This document shows, piece after piece, positions 44,692-58,573 of a stretch of DNA of 64,000 bases; the stretch's first letter is position 1; each line of letters starts with the position of its first letter. The DNA comes from Rhodamnia argentea (lineage: Eukaryota > Streptophyta > Magnoliopsida > Myrtales > Myrtaceae). The DNA lies in assembly GCF_020921035.1 (NCBI RefSeq), contig NC_063151.1, positions 30,076,934 through 30,140,933 of the forward strand, read 5' to 3'. The notes beneath the pieces were generated by a model. It was not told the origin of the DNA. It was given only the letters and a program-made list of their open reading frames with translations, and ran no database searches. Made by a program: the position numbers and the translations under genes.

Positions 44692-47600
44692 ATGGCCTCC
44701 TCGACCTCCGTCGTCGCTAGCCTCCCGCGGATTCGTCCTTCCAGAGACGAGAGATTCTCGGTGTCGGGGCTCCCTCCGTCACCGTCGCCGTCCCGTCTGG
44801 CCGCTTCCGCCTCTTTGACCCGGCTCAATTCACGCTGCCAATCCATCTATGCGTCCAAGAGGTGCTCCTTTTCCACCCCTTTGTCCTTAATTATCGAATT
44901 CGAATGCCTTGGTTTGCTTTCGAGTTACGCGCTGACGCCGAAAACTGGAATTGCCGAGTGTGAAGCTGGAGTGATCTGTTCTTTCATCTATTCGTTGGTT
45001 ATTCTTTAGCCAGTTGGTATCTTGTATTGCTATACTAGCTGAATTGAGCTGAAAGTTGCTGCAAGTCGACGACTGAAACGATGATACTGGATGAATTCGT
45101 CATGCACTCATCATATACGACAATAATACTATTGCCACTTTGGAAACTCTTGTTCATCTGCTCATAAGTGAGACGTACGTAGGCCCTGGAAGTAGGATTG
45201 AGTTTCGCAGTGTGTTTTGGTGTTTCTCGTATTCTTTTAATTTTCTATTTCCACATATCTTTGTTATCCTTTTAGTCCCATGATGTTTACTGTTTCTCTG
45301 CTTATATATGTTCCTTTTCTTTTCCCGTATTCAATTGTTATGTATATACTTCTACGATGCACTTCTGTGGGAAGCGGAAAGTTGTGAGTTATTAGATATA
45401 GTAAAGGAAGAGATAAGATGTGATGCTGAAATTGAAATCGCACCACTTTGGATGACCTAATGTTTGGAGTTAATAAATCATTTGCCTAGTCTTATTGTGG
45501 GATGATACTTTGAGAATCTACTCGTTATGAAGTCGAGAGCAGAAGAATCAATGAACATGAATGACCTTAGAAGTCTGGCACAGAAGTAGATGAAAATGGT
45601 CGTTTTCCTTGATCTTGTGTGCTCATTCTTGATTCTTATTGTGCATACAGCCATGTTTTCTTTCCTGTATGTTGGTTTGTGCCGTGAGATGCAGCTTTTT
45701 TCGTGTGAGCATACCATACTCCCCAACTTTACCCTTTTGTTCTTCATTCGTGGTTGTTTTGGATATAGATGGCCATTTGGTGTTGTAAATAGATGTTCAA
45801 CTTATCAAAGAAAGAATGATACTTGGAGAAGGAGGTCTTCCATGTTTAGTAGACGACTCACCGATCTACATTCTACACAACTGCACAATTGTATTGCATG
45901 TTCTCTTAGTCAGCGGAAAGGTCGCCTCAATAGCCGAAGATCCATACCAAGAGCATTCACAGACAAATCTGCTTTTCACTCGTCTAAACTGTCCCTCAAC
46001 AGTGCCTCAGTAAGTTGCTCTTACTATTCCGAGCTTGAGCATCCTGCATTTGCTTCCTTTATCAGTATATTGGCTGTACCATTCATATGCACACAGGTGC
46101 ATATACCTACCATAAATCTCTCGATTGGTTACCAAATAGAGAGGATCTTGTAGAATATACTTGAGGTTCTAGTTATGTGGGCTCCCCTATGACTGATCTC
46201 TGTGTGGCCTTGCATGTTAAGCTGTTCAAATTTAGCTAAGAGATGCGGCCTTTTTGGTGGTCTTTGCAAAATGAGTTCTGTCTGATAAATTTTGAAGTTC
46301 TCAGCTTAACGTGCTTATCCAATTTGTTGTGGTACTTCCTTGATCAGCAATAGTGATTGTGCTTTTTGAGCAGCCTTAGCCATTATACGCGTTGAGCATA
46401 TTACTGTGCAAGTGATCTAATGAATATATTTACATCTAACAGTTCATTCTTTTTCGGCTTTTTGTAAGAAACTCATTATGCCTACCCTTAAGCTAGTCAT
46501 AGTAACTTTGGTGGCAAGTGTTGTTGCAATTTTGGGATCAGCGTGCAGGCTTAATTTGTGATATGATTGAATGTGCGGATCTGGCTCCATTCAGTATCCT
46601 TTTGATGTTTGATTCTGTCTTTATCACTTCATATTTTTGTATGTTGTCACATTTATTATTTTACATGGTCCTTTTGATATATAGCAGGATATCGAAGTAG
46701 CCAGGGGCCATATGCTCATATTTTCCCTCAAGAGTCCCTTTTGAATGTGTCCTAGATAGAGTCCCTTACTTATGAAGCTGGTGATCTTTGTGGAAGTAAT
46801 TCCTGACGGGTCTAGCATGGAGGATGGTCATATTATTGACTTCTTTTGTTATTTTGAGCTGTGTATGTAACTTGAGTGCACTGAATATTTCGCTAATTGT
46901 CTAAGCTCGTTTTATTAATTTTCGGTGATTTTTTAAAATAAGTTTAATTGTGATGTTCTCTTGCCCTTATTTTTATCAAAGGTTCTTGCATACTGATTGT
47001 GTTTCATATGGCTACCCTGTGAAGCATGTTCGTGTTCCATGTGCAACTGTGGGTCCGGAGGAGCCGCATGCTGCTAGTACAACATGGCCAGATGGTATAC
47101 TTGAGAAACAAGATTTGGATTTGCTAAATTTTGAAAGTGAAAGAACAGAGTTAGAGGCATTTTTGAGTTCCAAACTTCCACCTCACCCAAAGTTGTACAG
47201 AGGACAATTGAAAAATGGCCTCCGCTATCTTATTTTACCGAATAAAGTTCCTCTGAATAGGTATAGCTCCTCTACTAGCGCAATTTTTATGCATATGATT
47301 GTTCATTCGAGGTCATAGAATTCTTTATCTATTGACAGTTATTTATTATGGTATTTGTTAGAAAGTCCAACTCAAAAGCTTAAGCTAATAAGTGGAGGGA
47401 GACCACATGAATATAAAGAGCATTTAGGACCCCGTTGTCAAGCTATGTGGGGTAATACTTGAACTCTCCCTCTCACGTGCAAGCAAGATTACGAGCGGCT
47501 CGTGAAATTTTGACTACGCACATTATGTAGAATTTTGACCATGCAGATTTGCGAAAGGGAGCACTGGCTCCAATATCAAGTTAGAAAGTCCACCCAAAAG

Positions 47601-50600
47601 CTTAAGTTAATAGGTATAGATAGACCACATGAATATAAAGGACGCTTAGGATCCGCTGTCAAGCGATGTGGAATAATACTTCAACAATATCATAACTTGT
47701 ATATAGATAATCAAAAGGCCTTTGCCTGTATTATATCCGTGGTGACATCCGTGATGTCAGAGATCTGCATGTTTACATCCATGTGAGCAAAATGTTTTGG
47801 TAATTTAGGTTTGAAGCACACATGGAAGTTCACGCAGGATCTATTGATGAGGAAGGTGATGAACAAGGAATTGCACACATGATTGAACATGTTGCATTTC
47901 TTGGAAGTAAGAAGCGTGAAAAACTTCTTGGGACAGGGGCTCGATCTAATGCCTATACTGATTTTCATCATACAGTGTTTCACATCCATTCACCAACTAG
48001 TGCAAAGGTTTGTTGTTCGTGTCTATGCCTCTTAATACGATCTATGGACATGTGCTCCAAGGATAGTTCAACTATGCAGGTTCTTGTTTCTTGGCTTGCC
48101 TTTTGAATGTAAATTTTCATACTTCTGAAATGCTATTTCTCACAAATACTGTGATTCTGTTACCCACTCTTTTTATGCATAGCACTTGTGTTTATGCTTT
48201 CACTTTAGTTGCATATGTTAGTTTCATCTCTTTGCAGTTGGTATACCTGTTTTCCTCGAAATTGCTTAAAAAAACTTTACTGGGCTTGGCTATGATCTTT
48301 CAGATTGTGCTCTTCATGTTCAATTTGTGTAATCGTCCCAATAAGATTGTGTTGCCTTATTTGTTGCTTGCAAAATATTATTTGGTACTTTCTATCCAGC
48401 TTTTCTGCTTAGACTAAGTGCCAATGGCTTGTGTTTTCCAGGACTCTGGTGAAGATTTGCTTCCATCTGTGCTGGATGCTTTGAATGAGGTGTGGAAGTT
48501 AGTGTATGCTCTATGTGACATCTTCACCCATCTGCATCTCTTTAGCAAACCGCTTTTCTGTTATTTAGTAACTTTTGTTATTAGCATGACATCTATTATC
48601 CTCTCCAAAACCTCTAATCTTCCCGAGTAAGAAAGAGAAAAGGTAATAAAAGGTAGGGAAATAATGCACGAGCAATCTAGTTTATTATCCCACCCTGGTT
48701 GAGAATGATAAGTATATACTGATGTCATTTGAGACTTTTTTCTCATTTTTGGTCAACCTTTATTTGCGTACAGATAGCTTTCCACCCTAAATTCCTTTCT
48801 TCAAGGGTCGAGAAAGAGCGTCGCGCCATCCTTTCAGAGTTGCAGATGATGAATACGATAGAGTATCGTGTTGATTGTCAGGTACGTCAACTTCATCAAA
48901 GATGTTCAGAACTTATGAGGAATCTCTTTTTTCCCCCTTGATATTTTCTTTGTTCATTTGATTACAGTTGTTACAACATCTTCATTCTGAAAACAAGCTG
49001 AGCCAAAGGTTCCCGATTGGATTGGAAGAGCAGATTAAGAAATGGGATGCCGATAAAATTAGGAAGTTCCATGAACGGTGGTACTTCCCTGCGAATGCAA
49101 CCTTATACATTGTTGGTGACATTGATAACATCTCAAAGACGGTATCGCAGATAGAAGTATGCTTCAGATATACCCAATATGCTATTAAATTTTCCTTTCC
49201 TATTGGCACTAGGGGTTTTGATTATTGTATCTGTTCCTTTCTTGCATGGAGATCTTTCATTTTGGTACTTCCCCTTAAAACGCATGCACGTCACAATGGC
49301 AATTCTCTGTCAGGCTTTTCACCCACTTGACTGTGATGATTGTTACCTTTTAGTGGAAAATGAGCACTGGTTCTATTTTAGATCTGCTAACTTGTATTAA
49401 TTGCTTCAATATAGGCCGTCTTTGGACAAACAGCTCTGGAAAGTGAGACACCACCTGCACCAACACCAAGTGCGTTTGGTGCCATGGCTAGTTTTCTTGT
49501 ACCGAAGCTCCCAGTTGGTCTCTCTGGAAGTTCATCTCATGATAGACCGAGTACTTTAGATCAGGCTAAGGTCACTAAAAAGGAAAGGCATGCGATTCGT
49601 CCTCCTGTGGAGCACAATTGGTCACTTCCGGGAAATCTTACTGATATGAAGGCTCCGCAGATATTTCAGCATGAGCTACTCCAAAATTTTTCAATTAACA
49701 TGTTCTGTAAGGTTCGGAATTCTTCGTGCACTTGGCTCCTCATCATCTTGCATCCACCATAATTTGAATGATATCTCCTTTTTCTCAACAAACCACATTC
49801 TCTCTGTTGCTAGATTTGATTCATTTTTTATCAAATCTAATGGGATGTCTTGGGCATGCTGGGTGCATGAATTCAGTCGTCAATTTTTTTTTTCAGTGGC
49901 AGCCCGTCATTAACTTTTTCTGATGAAGGGAGAACACTGTCCTATTGAGTGTACTGACATTGATTGTTGATGAAAGATGATGTGGGGAGTCACTCTCGGT
50001 GTCAAATTCTCTAGGAATTCCAGTTACTTTACTAGAGGAGATGGACGAATTGCGGTGTTGGTTATGGACCAATACATTCACTTTAGAATTGATGTATCAC
50101 AAAGATAATATCTTGGTCTCATCTAGATCAATTTCTTTGTTGGCTTCACTCTTACTGTGTCCATCACAGTTATTAGGTTTGGTAGATGGACTTGGCTACC
50201 TATTTTAAGCACTTTTATTAATGATTTCACTGCAGATTCCTGTGAGCAAAGTTCAGACATACGGCGACTTGCGAAATGTTTTGATGAAAAGGATATTCCT
50301 ATCTGCTCTGCATTTTCGGATTAACACTCGATACAAGGTTGTTTTCTTCTCTTGTATCCTATACCATTTCAGTTTGGTATATTGTCATATATCTCCTTCA
50401 GTTTTGCTTTTGCTCTTTCCTTCAATTTAACAAGCAGAGGTTCCCTGACTTTTATGACATAAAATCCATTGAATCCTTAACTGAATTGAGGACCCATATC
50501 TGGTGATGATTTGCTTTCCCCAAATGTATTTATGTTGATGTTTTGGTTTTCCCCAAGCAGTCGGCATTCTTAAGGTCAGTGTGCAGCTTTTAAGTTGACG

Positions 50601-53600
50601 CTGTTTTGCCAATGGACATTCTTTTCCTTTTATTTTACAGTTTTCTTCCTCCTAGCTTCCTGGATTAGAACACTTGATGGTAGATCTTCTAATAGCTACA
50701 CTATGTATACTTGCGGCATGTTTCTAGAAACTTTATGCACTGAAAAGTTCTTTAACTGACATTTATTTTTTCTTCAGAGTTCTAATCCACCCTTCACCTC
50801 AGTTGAACTGGATCACAGTGATTCTGGGAGAGAAGGATGCACAGTCACTACTCTTACTGTGACTGCAGAACCCAAAAATTGGCAGAGTGCCATTAAAGTT
50901 GCTGTTCAAGAGGTTTGTTATTACGTCATTCTCAATCTATTTACTAGTGGCATTGACCGAGAATTCTAGGAATTTCGAATGGAAATCACCATTCTTTTGA
51001 TTTGATGACATGATTTGACATTCTAATGCTTTTACATGAGTTCTTTTGGTGATCTCTTCACTGTGCATTTCTTCAAAGCTTCTGTAAAGAGAAACTTTTA
51101 TACTCTCTTGATGGCAATGCTTGTAAATCCTTTTGATCAAGGCATTTCTCTCCTTTGCCTTTCCTGGGTGTAGTATGTGATATAACTTTTTTGGTTTAGG
51201 TTCGACGGTTGAAGGAATTTGGTGTCACGAAAGGTGAACTAACGCGATATATGGATGCGCTATTGAAAGATAGTGAACAGCTGGCAGCAATGATTGATAA
51301 TGTGTCATCAGTTGACAATTTGGATTTCATCATGGAGAGTGATGCATTGGGCCATACTGTAATGGATCAGAGGCAAGGGCATGAGAGTCTGGTTGCTGTT
51401 GCTGGAACAGTTACGCTTGAAGAGGTAATTTCTTTCAGATCTATCTGTTTATTCTCATGCTTTAAGATGTGAATTTTTGGTCTACTAGTAGGGAAGTTGG
51501 TCTGAAACTTTTTGGCGAAGTGTGGATTTTGGAACTTATGATATTTTATGGTCTCCCTTCTCCAAGGCCATCGACCCGTGTTGTTGCATACACAAAAGGC
51601 GATTCTTTTACCAGCCACTATGAGGGGACTCATTTTTGTTGGATCATTTTGATGGTTACACCTTGTCTGCATTAAACATTGGAAGTGCTGGATTGATAAT
51701 GCTTATCTTATAAGCTAATCTGCTGGGTGCTTTTATGGACAGAGAAATTATTCTCCTTTTCTCTGCAAGACATGCACTATTGACGATACACTGGCTTTCT
51801 ATCAGCAGCGGACCTTTTTCTGCTTGAATGGCATATCTGATTTGAATGACATGTAGACTGACAATACACTACACTTATTCATGTCAATTATAAATTAGTA
51901 AATTACCACCTGCTCATCTTAAGTACTTTACTTTTTTTATCTTTTGATGTAATTTTTATTATGAGTATCTCCATGTATGCATTGTGCATGTGGACCAGCA
52001 AAAGAAATGTTAATCTATATTAATTTCTTGTTTTCTTTAATATTTTTCTTTCGTGATAATTGTGGGATGTAGGTCAATGCTGTCGGTGCAAAGGTGCTAG
52101 AGTACATTGCTGATTTTGGAAAGCCTACTGCACCTAACCCTGCGGCAATTGTTGCATGTGTCCCCAAGAAAGTGCACATAGACGGAGTTGGTGAAACTGA
52201 ATTCAGAATATCACCACGTGAGATTATTGATGCTATGAAAACTGGTCTGGAGCAACCTATTGAGCCTGAACCAGAGGTATCTATTATCAGAGAACTTTTC
52301 TTCTTTGTGCCTTTCAAATGTTGGTCGATTTACGAGGTATTATATCCCTGACTTGATCTTTGTTTCTGCAGCTTGAGGTACCAAAAGAATTGATTTCTTC
52401 ATCCCAGTTGCAGGAGTTGAAGGTGCAGAGAATGCCATCCTTTGTTCCTTTAACTCCACTTGCAGGCATTGTGAAAAGTCATGACAAAGAAACTGGGATC
52501 ACCCAGTGCCGTCTTTCAAATGGTATTCGTGTAAATTACAAGGTGAACTTGGTTCCTTGGGTTAATGTGGTTGTTTTTCCTTAGTCCCATGGATTCTTGA
52601 AAAATGTGGTGTTCGTATTTTTGTTTTATTATTTCTAACTTCAAAACAAAATTTCTTTGTTCGTCGTCTTCTACTACCTCTTGTAATGGTTGAAAGGTAT
52701 GATAAAAGATCAGTGGTGCACAAAATTAGACTTGTGGTAGAACGGTTGGAGTCCTCCTACGTATAAGGGCACCTCCTTGACTGTTCATTCGTAATTCGGA
52801 AATCTTTCTAATGGGTATGATCAAATATCACCTCTGGGGAAGACAATCCTGGTGGTTTTACCTGTTATACTCACTTCCTCACTTGGATACAGATTTCACA
52901 AAGTGAATCCCGAGGAGGTGTGATGCGACTCATTGTTGGTGGTGGAAGAGCGGTTGAAAGTTCTGATTCAAGAGGAGCAGTCATTGTGGGTGTGCGGACT
53001 TTGAGCGAGGGAGGTCGTGTCGGAAACTTTTCGAGGGAGCAGGTGCGTATTAAATACAGCAACCCTTCCTCGACCTCTGGCAGTTCTGTGAGGTGGTTGG
53101 TGAAGACATGGGTTGTGTTGAATTTACTCCAATCCCTGAATGAAATTGAGTGGTTGTAAAGTGATTGCGAAACGATTGATACCTTCTCTTTGGCATACAG
53201 TTTAAGCATGCTATCGACTCCATATTTCAGAAATATCTCGATAAAAAGTTTGGTTGCACCTGCCAAAACTTCAAATTATTCAGCAAATTTAATCATTCTA
53301 AAGAAGCTGTTCTTGATCCAGTTGCAACATGTAGTTTTTCATTTTTCTTGATTTGGGAACGTGTTAGTATTCTGCCATAATCATTTATGCAGGGTAATGG
53401 CTTCAAGTTGTCATTTCCCCACTTAGAGAGATGATTGGATTCTTATTGCAAAACATCCTGACTTAGCTGTGTCAACAAAAAATGGAGCAAGAAGAGTGCT
53501 TCATGTGATGCATGATGTATTGTTTGGATAAATGAACTTGCATTATAAGTGCAGAATGCATTCTATTGAGAGCCCCATACAAGGAGTTAGAAGTGTGACT

Positions 53601-56600
53601 AATCACAGAAATATTGTCATCTTAAGAGGAAAATAAGAAAGAGCAGTCTAATATGGTGTGCTAGTTATAGGACTTTTTGAGAAGAGTTGGCCGGAACTTT
53701 AATATGTTCCACTGGAGAAGATTATGCTAAGGGGTTCAAACATCAGTTGTGGAGAATATACTCTTTCATCATTTTCGAATGGAAATCCAGTTATTTCTAT
53801 CTTGCAAGATCTATTTAGGCTTAAATCCTTGTGGACCATTTAATCGTCCTCTAGCTCTGCATAATTCAATGTTCTTACTTCAGGTGGAGCTTTTCTGTGT
53901 GAATCACTTGATAAATTGCTCCTTAGAGTCGACGGAGGAATTTATCTCAATGGAGTTCCGTTTTACTCTCAGAGACAATGGCATGAATGGTGCTTTCCAG
54001 TTGCTTCACATGGTACTTGAGGTAAACTAGACGTTTTCCTGTGTCATGCAAAACTGATTGAATATCTGCGTGTGCCGGCTGCCGCCATAATTTGATGTGA
54101 CTCACAAAATGCAGTTACCATGTGATGTTGTTTCCTTCTATTCACACGTGTAATTGTGATTGCTGAATTGCAGCACAGTGTCTGGCTGGATGATGCATTT
54201 GATAGAGCCAGACAACTATATCTATCCTATTATCGTTCTATCCCTAAAAGTTTAGAGCGCTCAACTGCTCACAAACTAATGCTGGCCATGCTGAATGGAG
54301 ATGAGCGATTTGTTGAGCCAACACCCATGTCATTACAAAATTTGACCTTGGAAACTGTAAGAGATGCAGTCATGGATCAGTTTATCGGTGATAACATGGA
54401 GGTTTGTAGTTATTACCTGTTAAATTTGTTCGTATGAGGTTTGCAATGAACAGGTCTCCCTTATAATTCCTATTACTTGTGCAGGTTAGTATTGTTGGGG
54501 ACTTCTCTGAGGAAGAGATTGAGTCTTGTATTCTTAATTACCTTGGAACGGTCAGAACAACAAGGGGATCTGGAAGAGAGAAGCAATTTGAACCTGTACT
54601 GTTTCGGCCATCTCCAACTGATTTACAGTCTCAGCAAGTGAGTAGCAAAGCTTATGTACTTTCATTTCATTGGTGGATACGGGATGTTGTATTTTTTTTT
54701 TTTTAATGATCTGCGATGTTTTAATATGCCTTTAAAGTGTCGCTCTAGAATATGCTAATAGTTTAATCTCTAATTGTTTCAATCTTTTATCAGGTTTTCT
54801 TGAAGGATACTGATGAGAGAGCATGTGCCTATATTGCTGGCCCAGCACCCAATCGCTGGGGTTTCACTGTCGAAGGCAAAGACCTTTTTGAATCGATTAC
54901 TGAAATTTCAATCGGCAGTGGTGAGTTCTCGTTTGTATAATATTCGTATAGTCGTGTTAGTCTCAAGCATCAATTAGATCAAATAGGATAAAGAAAATGG
55001 GCTTGAACTTTATTCGGAAGCATACGAAATATGGAAGTGGAACAACTAGATCAGGGCTGGAAAGAGTTGACTGGAGACAAGGTAAGAACGCAAAACTGGT
55101 TGTCTGAAGCCAAAGTAAGTGTCATTGAATATTTCGTAGTATAAAACCTTAAAGGTTCGTCCTCATTACAAAATGCCTGTTCAAAAGTAGAGCTAAGAAG
55201 ATGGTAACTCAATATGCATTGTCCACTCTTCTGTTGAATATTCTATCGGAAGAAGTCGCATGTTGCGCTCCTATGTATTGTAGTATTTGAAGTATATGTT
55301 AGTCGTCCTGTCCTGTACTAACCTTCCTTTAGTTAAGAAGTGGTAATGACCCTTTCAGAAATATTCGATGTAACGGATTGTGCCAATTTTCAATCTGCAG
55401 AGAATTTTTTTGCGCGTTAGCTTCTCAGGGAGCTGCACAATTGTAGTAGGTTCTTGTGCATTTACCTGTAGAACAATCTCGATTTTGGGGATTATATAAC
55501 TGGCTATTGAGTCTTCTAGAATAATTTATTTAAGATATGTATTATACTCTCTTTCTGACGATGTTACTGGCCTATTGCCCTTCCATAGTTGCTTGCGACA
55601 AAGTAGCGAATTTCTCATGTTTTTGTTTGGAACTTTGTGCGGAGCTTGTTACATGTTAATGACGTTAACTGAAATTGGATGTGGCTCTTAACAGATGGAC
55701 AATCTCACCCCGAGGAAGAATCTGCAGACAAAGATGTTGCTAAGGATATGCAAAGAAAACTTAGGAATCACCCCCTTTTCTTCGGCATCGCCATGGGTCT
55801 ATTGGCTGAGATAATTAATTCAAGGTAAGACTTTCCACACCACTATGGGTCTACTTGAAAAATAGTTTGGCTCTAACTGAAGTTAAGATGAGAGAAATTC
55901 TTTTGCGGTTGAGAGATGAAAAGATAGCTTAAATATGATGTGATAACAAGGTGCAACCCTATGATGAAGATGACTATTAAAGGATGGTCAAAGACCTAAA
56001 AATGCCAGATTTGTCACTTCGAAAAATATTTCGGGAACTAGGGTATTTTAGTGAATTTGGTATTGGAAAAAGTACGATGGCAAAAGAGAAGTAGCCCGCA
56101 ACACTCAGTGGAAAAACACAAGCTTGTTTGCTCTTGTTTTAGAAGAAAGATTGGAGTACACGGATAATAGGGAGGGTCCAGTGTTAATTGAGCCCAATGA
56201 TGTAGTAGAATGGATGTAGCCAACCTCACTTTTTAAGGAACTCACTTTGGTTGTTCTTGTGGAGGCAAAAATTGGTATCTCTACTGGAAATCTGCATATG
56301 CAAATATAGATATTTTTGGCTTATCCGGCCCACCTTGGAGCATCGAGTTATTCTTTGTGACTGCTTCTGATGATCTGTGGCTAGGCTTGCTTAAGTATGA
56401 AGTGATAGGCAGGAAGCATCACTTTTGTGCGTCAGTAATTCTTAAATGTTAAAAACCCTTGTAGGCTACGTTTGTTAGATTTTGTGGGACCACTGCCAAC
56501 TGTTCTAAAATCTTAAGCTATTAGATGACGGCGTGATTTAATATTTAATTACTCTACCACTCCCCTTCATGCTTAATCTGATCTTTTTTGTCTGGTACTA

Positions 56601-58573
56601 AGCATGGAAATATTTCATTGAGGAGGTATATAGAGGCTCAGAAAGGTTTGAACTCGGGACCTCCTACTTTGATACCATGTTAGATTTTGTGGGACTACCG
56701 CCAACCGTTCGAAAAGATTAAGCTATTAGATGAAGGCGTGATTTAATATTTAATTACTCTAACAATGTTCTCGTGATTCAATGTCACTATTGCTTATGAT
56801 TACAATGTTTCATGCTGATGATTTAAAATTCATCTGTGGGTGATTTGAAATGCCTCTTTTGCTTCATGCAGGCTGTTCACAACTGTCAGAGATTCCCTTG
56901 GATTGACATATGATGTATCATTTGAATTAAACCTGTTTGATAGGCTTGAGCTTGGATGGTATGTTATCTCTGTGACATCAACTCCGGCCAAGGTATGGGG
57001 ATCGCTAAGCATTTGTCTAAATACGATGCTTTGGAGCTGCTTTATTGTGGTAGCCTTACAACCACTACTGATCGCTACATCAGGTGCATAAAGCTGTTGA
57101 TGCTTGCAAGAATGTACTCAGAGGTTTACATAGCAACAAGATTGCCCAGAGGGAGTTGGACAGGGTGAGTTTCCATGGCCAGGGGAATTCCCTCAGTGTT
57201 TTAGAAAAATGATTTGCCAATTGTATATGAAGACATGAAGACACCAATAAGGCAGATGGTTATTTCTAAGTGTAAGATTGATGTCCAAGTGTCAACGCAT
57301 GTTGCCTCATTCAATTTGAGCTTCTGATGCAGGCAAAACGGACCCTTTTAATGAGACATGAAGCGGAAATCAAGTCCAATGCCTATTGGCTTGGATTGTT
57401 GGCTCACTTGCAAGCTTCTTCTGTTCCAAGGAAGGTAAGGTGTTTTATATCATCATTTTCAGTCCAACATCTTCAAATGGTTGGCTTTCATTATTATTGA
57501 TGTGCTGATTTATTCACATTAAGCTAACTAAGATGGTGAATAATTTGACATAACCCTTGCTCACATGGTCCAGGACATATCATGCATCAAAGATCTTACT
57601 TCACTATATGAAGCTGCCACTATAGAAGACATATTCCTTGCGTATGATCAGTTGAAAATTGATGAAAGTTCATTGTACTCGTGCGTTGGGATTGCCGGGG
57701 CACAGGCTGGAGAAGAAATCATTGGTAAGCAGTTTTGTTTTAGATTATACCTTTCCCTCCCTTTTTATATGTTTTAGCATTTCCTTGATGAAGATCTTAG
57801 GCAGGTATTCTTTGTTCATGTGCCGTTTTGATCCTATTCATAGATAGAGATTTCTGGTTAGTAGCTACTCAGGGTGTGAACAGTTCCAAATAAGAGTGGG
57901 ACTTGACAGTTCTTTTTCTCAATCTTAGTTCACATATAATTCAGGAACTACGGTTCTAGTTGAACCAAACTTACCTGAAATTGTGCCGGTACCATTGAAT
58001 TACGCAATTATTTTTGGATACCATATGGTTAGGTGTTAAATAAGCAGGCTCGACAAGACCTTTGTACAGCTTCTTTGATTTCTTGAAAACGAGAAATGTG
58101 ACCTCAGTTGTTCAAATGAATCCATGAAATTGCTCATCGACTCAAAAGGGATTGTTAACTTTCTGTAGCAACCTTATCTAGCAGAGAAGAGGAGTTATTG
58201 TTTCCTTTGCCCCAGTGGTAAACCTCCCTTGAGCATTCGTACTGGCACCTGTGGCTCTGTTTTTTCCTCTTATTTATTTTCCTCACGGGGACAGAAAGCG
58301 GGGAGGAGGGGATTTGATCTAGTGGACATTGAGGAGAAAGAGGACCCTGTGGTGTTGGGTCATCTTGTATGGCCATAGGCTCACTTAACTTCATTGGCCT
58401 TGTTAAGAGTCATTGAATTGTCTATGTTTCATTCACATTTTATTTATGTCTGTGAGATGAACTGATGTTGCGTTTTTGCAGCTCCGTTAGAAGAGGGAGA
58501 ATCTGAAGAAGAGTATCCTGGAGTCATTCCCATGGGGCGTGGTTTATCTACAATGACACGACCAACAACATGA
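44692..58573 (+). CDS. SPP: Stromal processing peptidase (M16 metalloprotease)
   Basis: Removes transit peptides from proteins imported into the chloroplast stroma. The model gives 1265 aa. Exons: 44692-44861, 45769-46009, 47025-47260, 47809-48007, 48442-48489, 48774-48881, 48968-49156, 49415-49711, 50236-50337, 50778-50912, 51200-51424, 52073-52276, 52372-52542, 52893-53042, 53884-54021, 54174-54401, 54485-54637, 54794-54920, 55695-55824, 56872-56992, 57084-57164, 57333-57434, 57574-57724, 58482-58573. All are GT-AG and in frame. Residues 1 to about 140 are Ser/Arg-rich and act as a transit peptide. The inverted zinc motif HMIEH is at 239-243, with the third ligand probably E320 in RRAILSELQ. 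M16 halves follow, with SLGLTYDVSFELNLFDRL near the end. Length and sequence match Arabidopsis SPP (At5g42390). The exon 3 acceptor (at 47024) is the weakest call. Introns 3 and 19 hold TRIM-like elements. Confidence 0.95.
47356..47686 (-). mobile_element. 331-bp TRIM-like LTR element in SPP intron 3
   Basis: Two direct repeats of about 108 bp (47356-47464 and 47579-47686) share GTTAGAAAGTCCA, CAAAAGCTTAAG and GACCACATGAATATAAAG. Just before the right copy the plus strand reads GGCTCCAATATCA, a decayed reverse complement of the tRNA-Met primer-binding site. The element is therefore on the minus strand, antisense to SPP. LTR ends are TG...CA in the better-preserved copies. No coding sequence and no clear target duplication. 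Confidence 0.62.
56473..56764 (-). mobile_element. 292-bp SMART-like LTR retroelement in SPP intron 19
   Basis: Two 87-bp direct repeats (56473-56559 and 56678-56764) begin TGTTAGATTTTGTGGGAC and differ at about 8-9 positions. The right copy keeps a clean TG...CA. Immediately before it the plus strand reads GATACCA preceded by CTCCTACTTT, the reverse complement of TGGTATCAAAGTAGGAG, a tRNA-Met-type primer-binding site, so the element is on the minus strand and antisense to SPP. A 5-base target duplication (ACGTT / ATGTT, one mismatch) flanks it. The total length of 292 bp equals that reported for the grass SMART family, the smallest known LTR retroelements. Confidence 0.82.

Noticed and set aside
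56641..56677. tRNA-Met-like stretch on the minus strand
   Set aside because: It is the primer-binding region of the small LTR element; there is no cloverleaf and no complete tRNA.
58195..58360. Possible second SINE in the last SPP intron (TTGCCCCAGTGG as A box)
   Set aside because: No B box at the proper spacing; the closest candidate is over 100 bases away and poorly matched.
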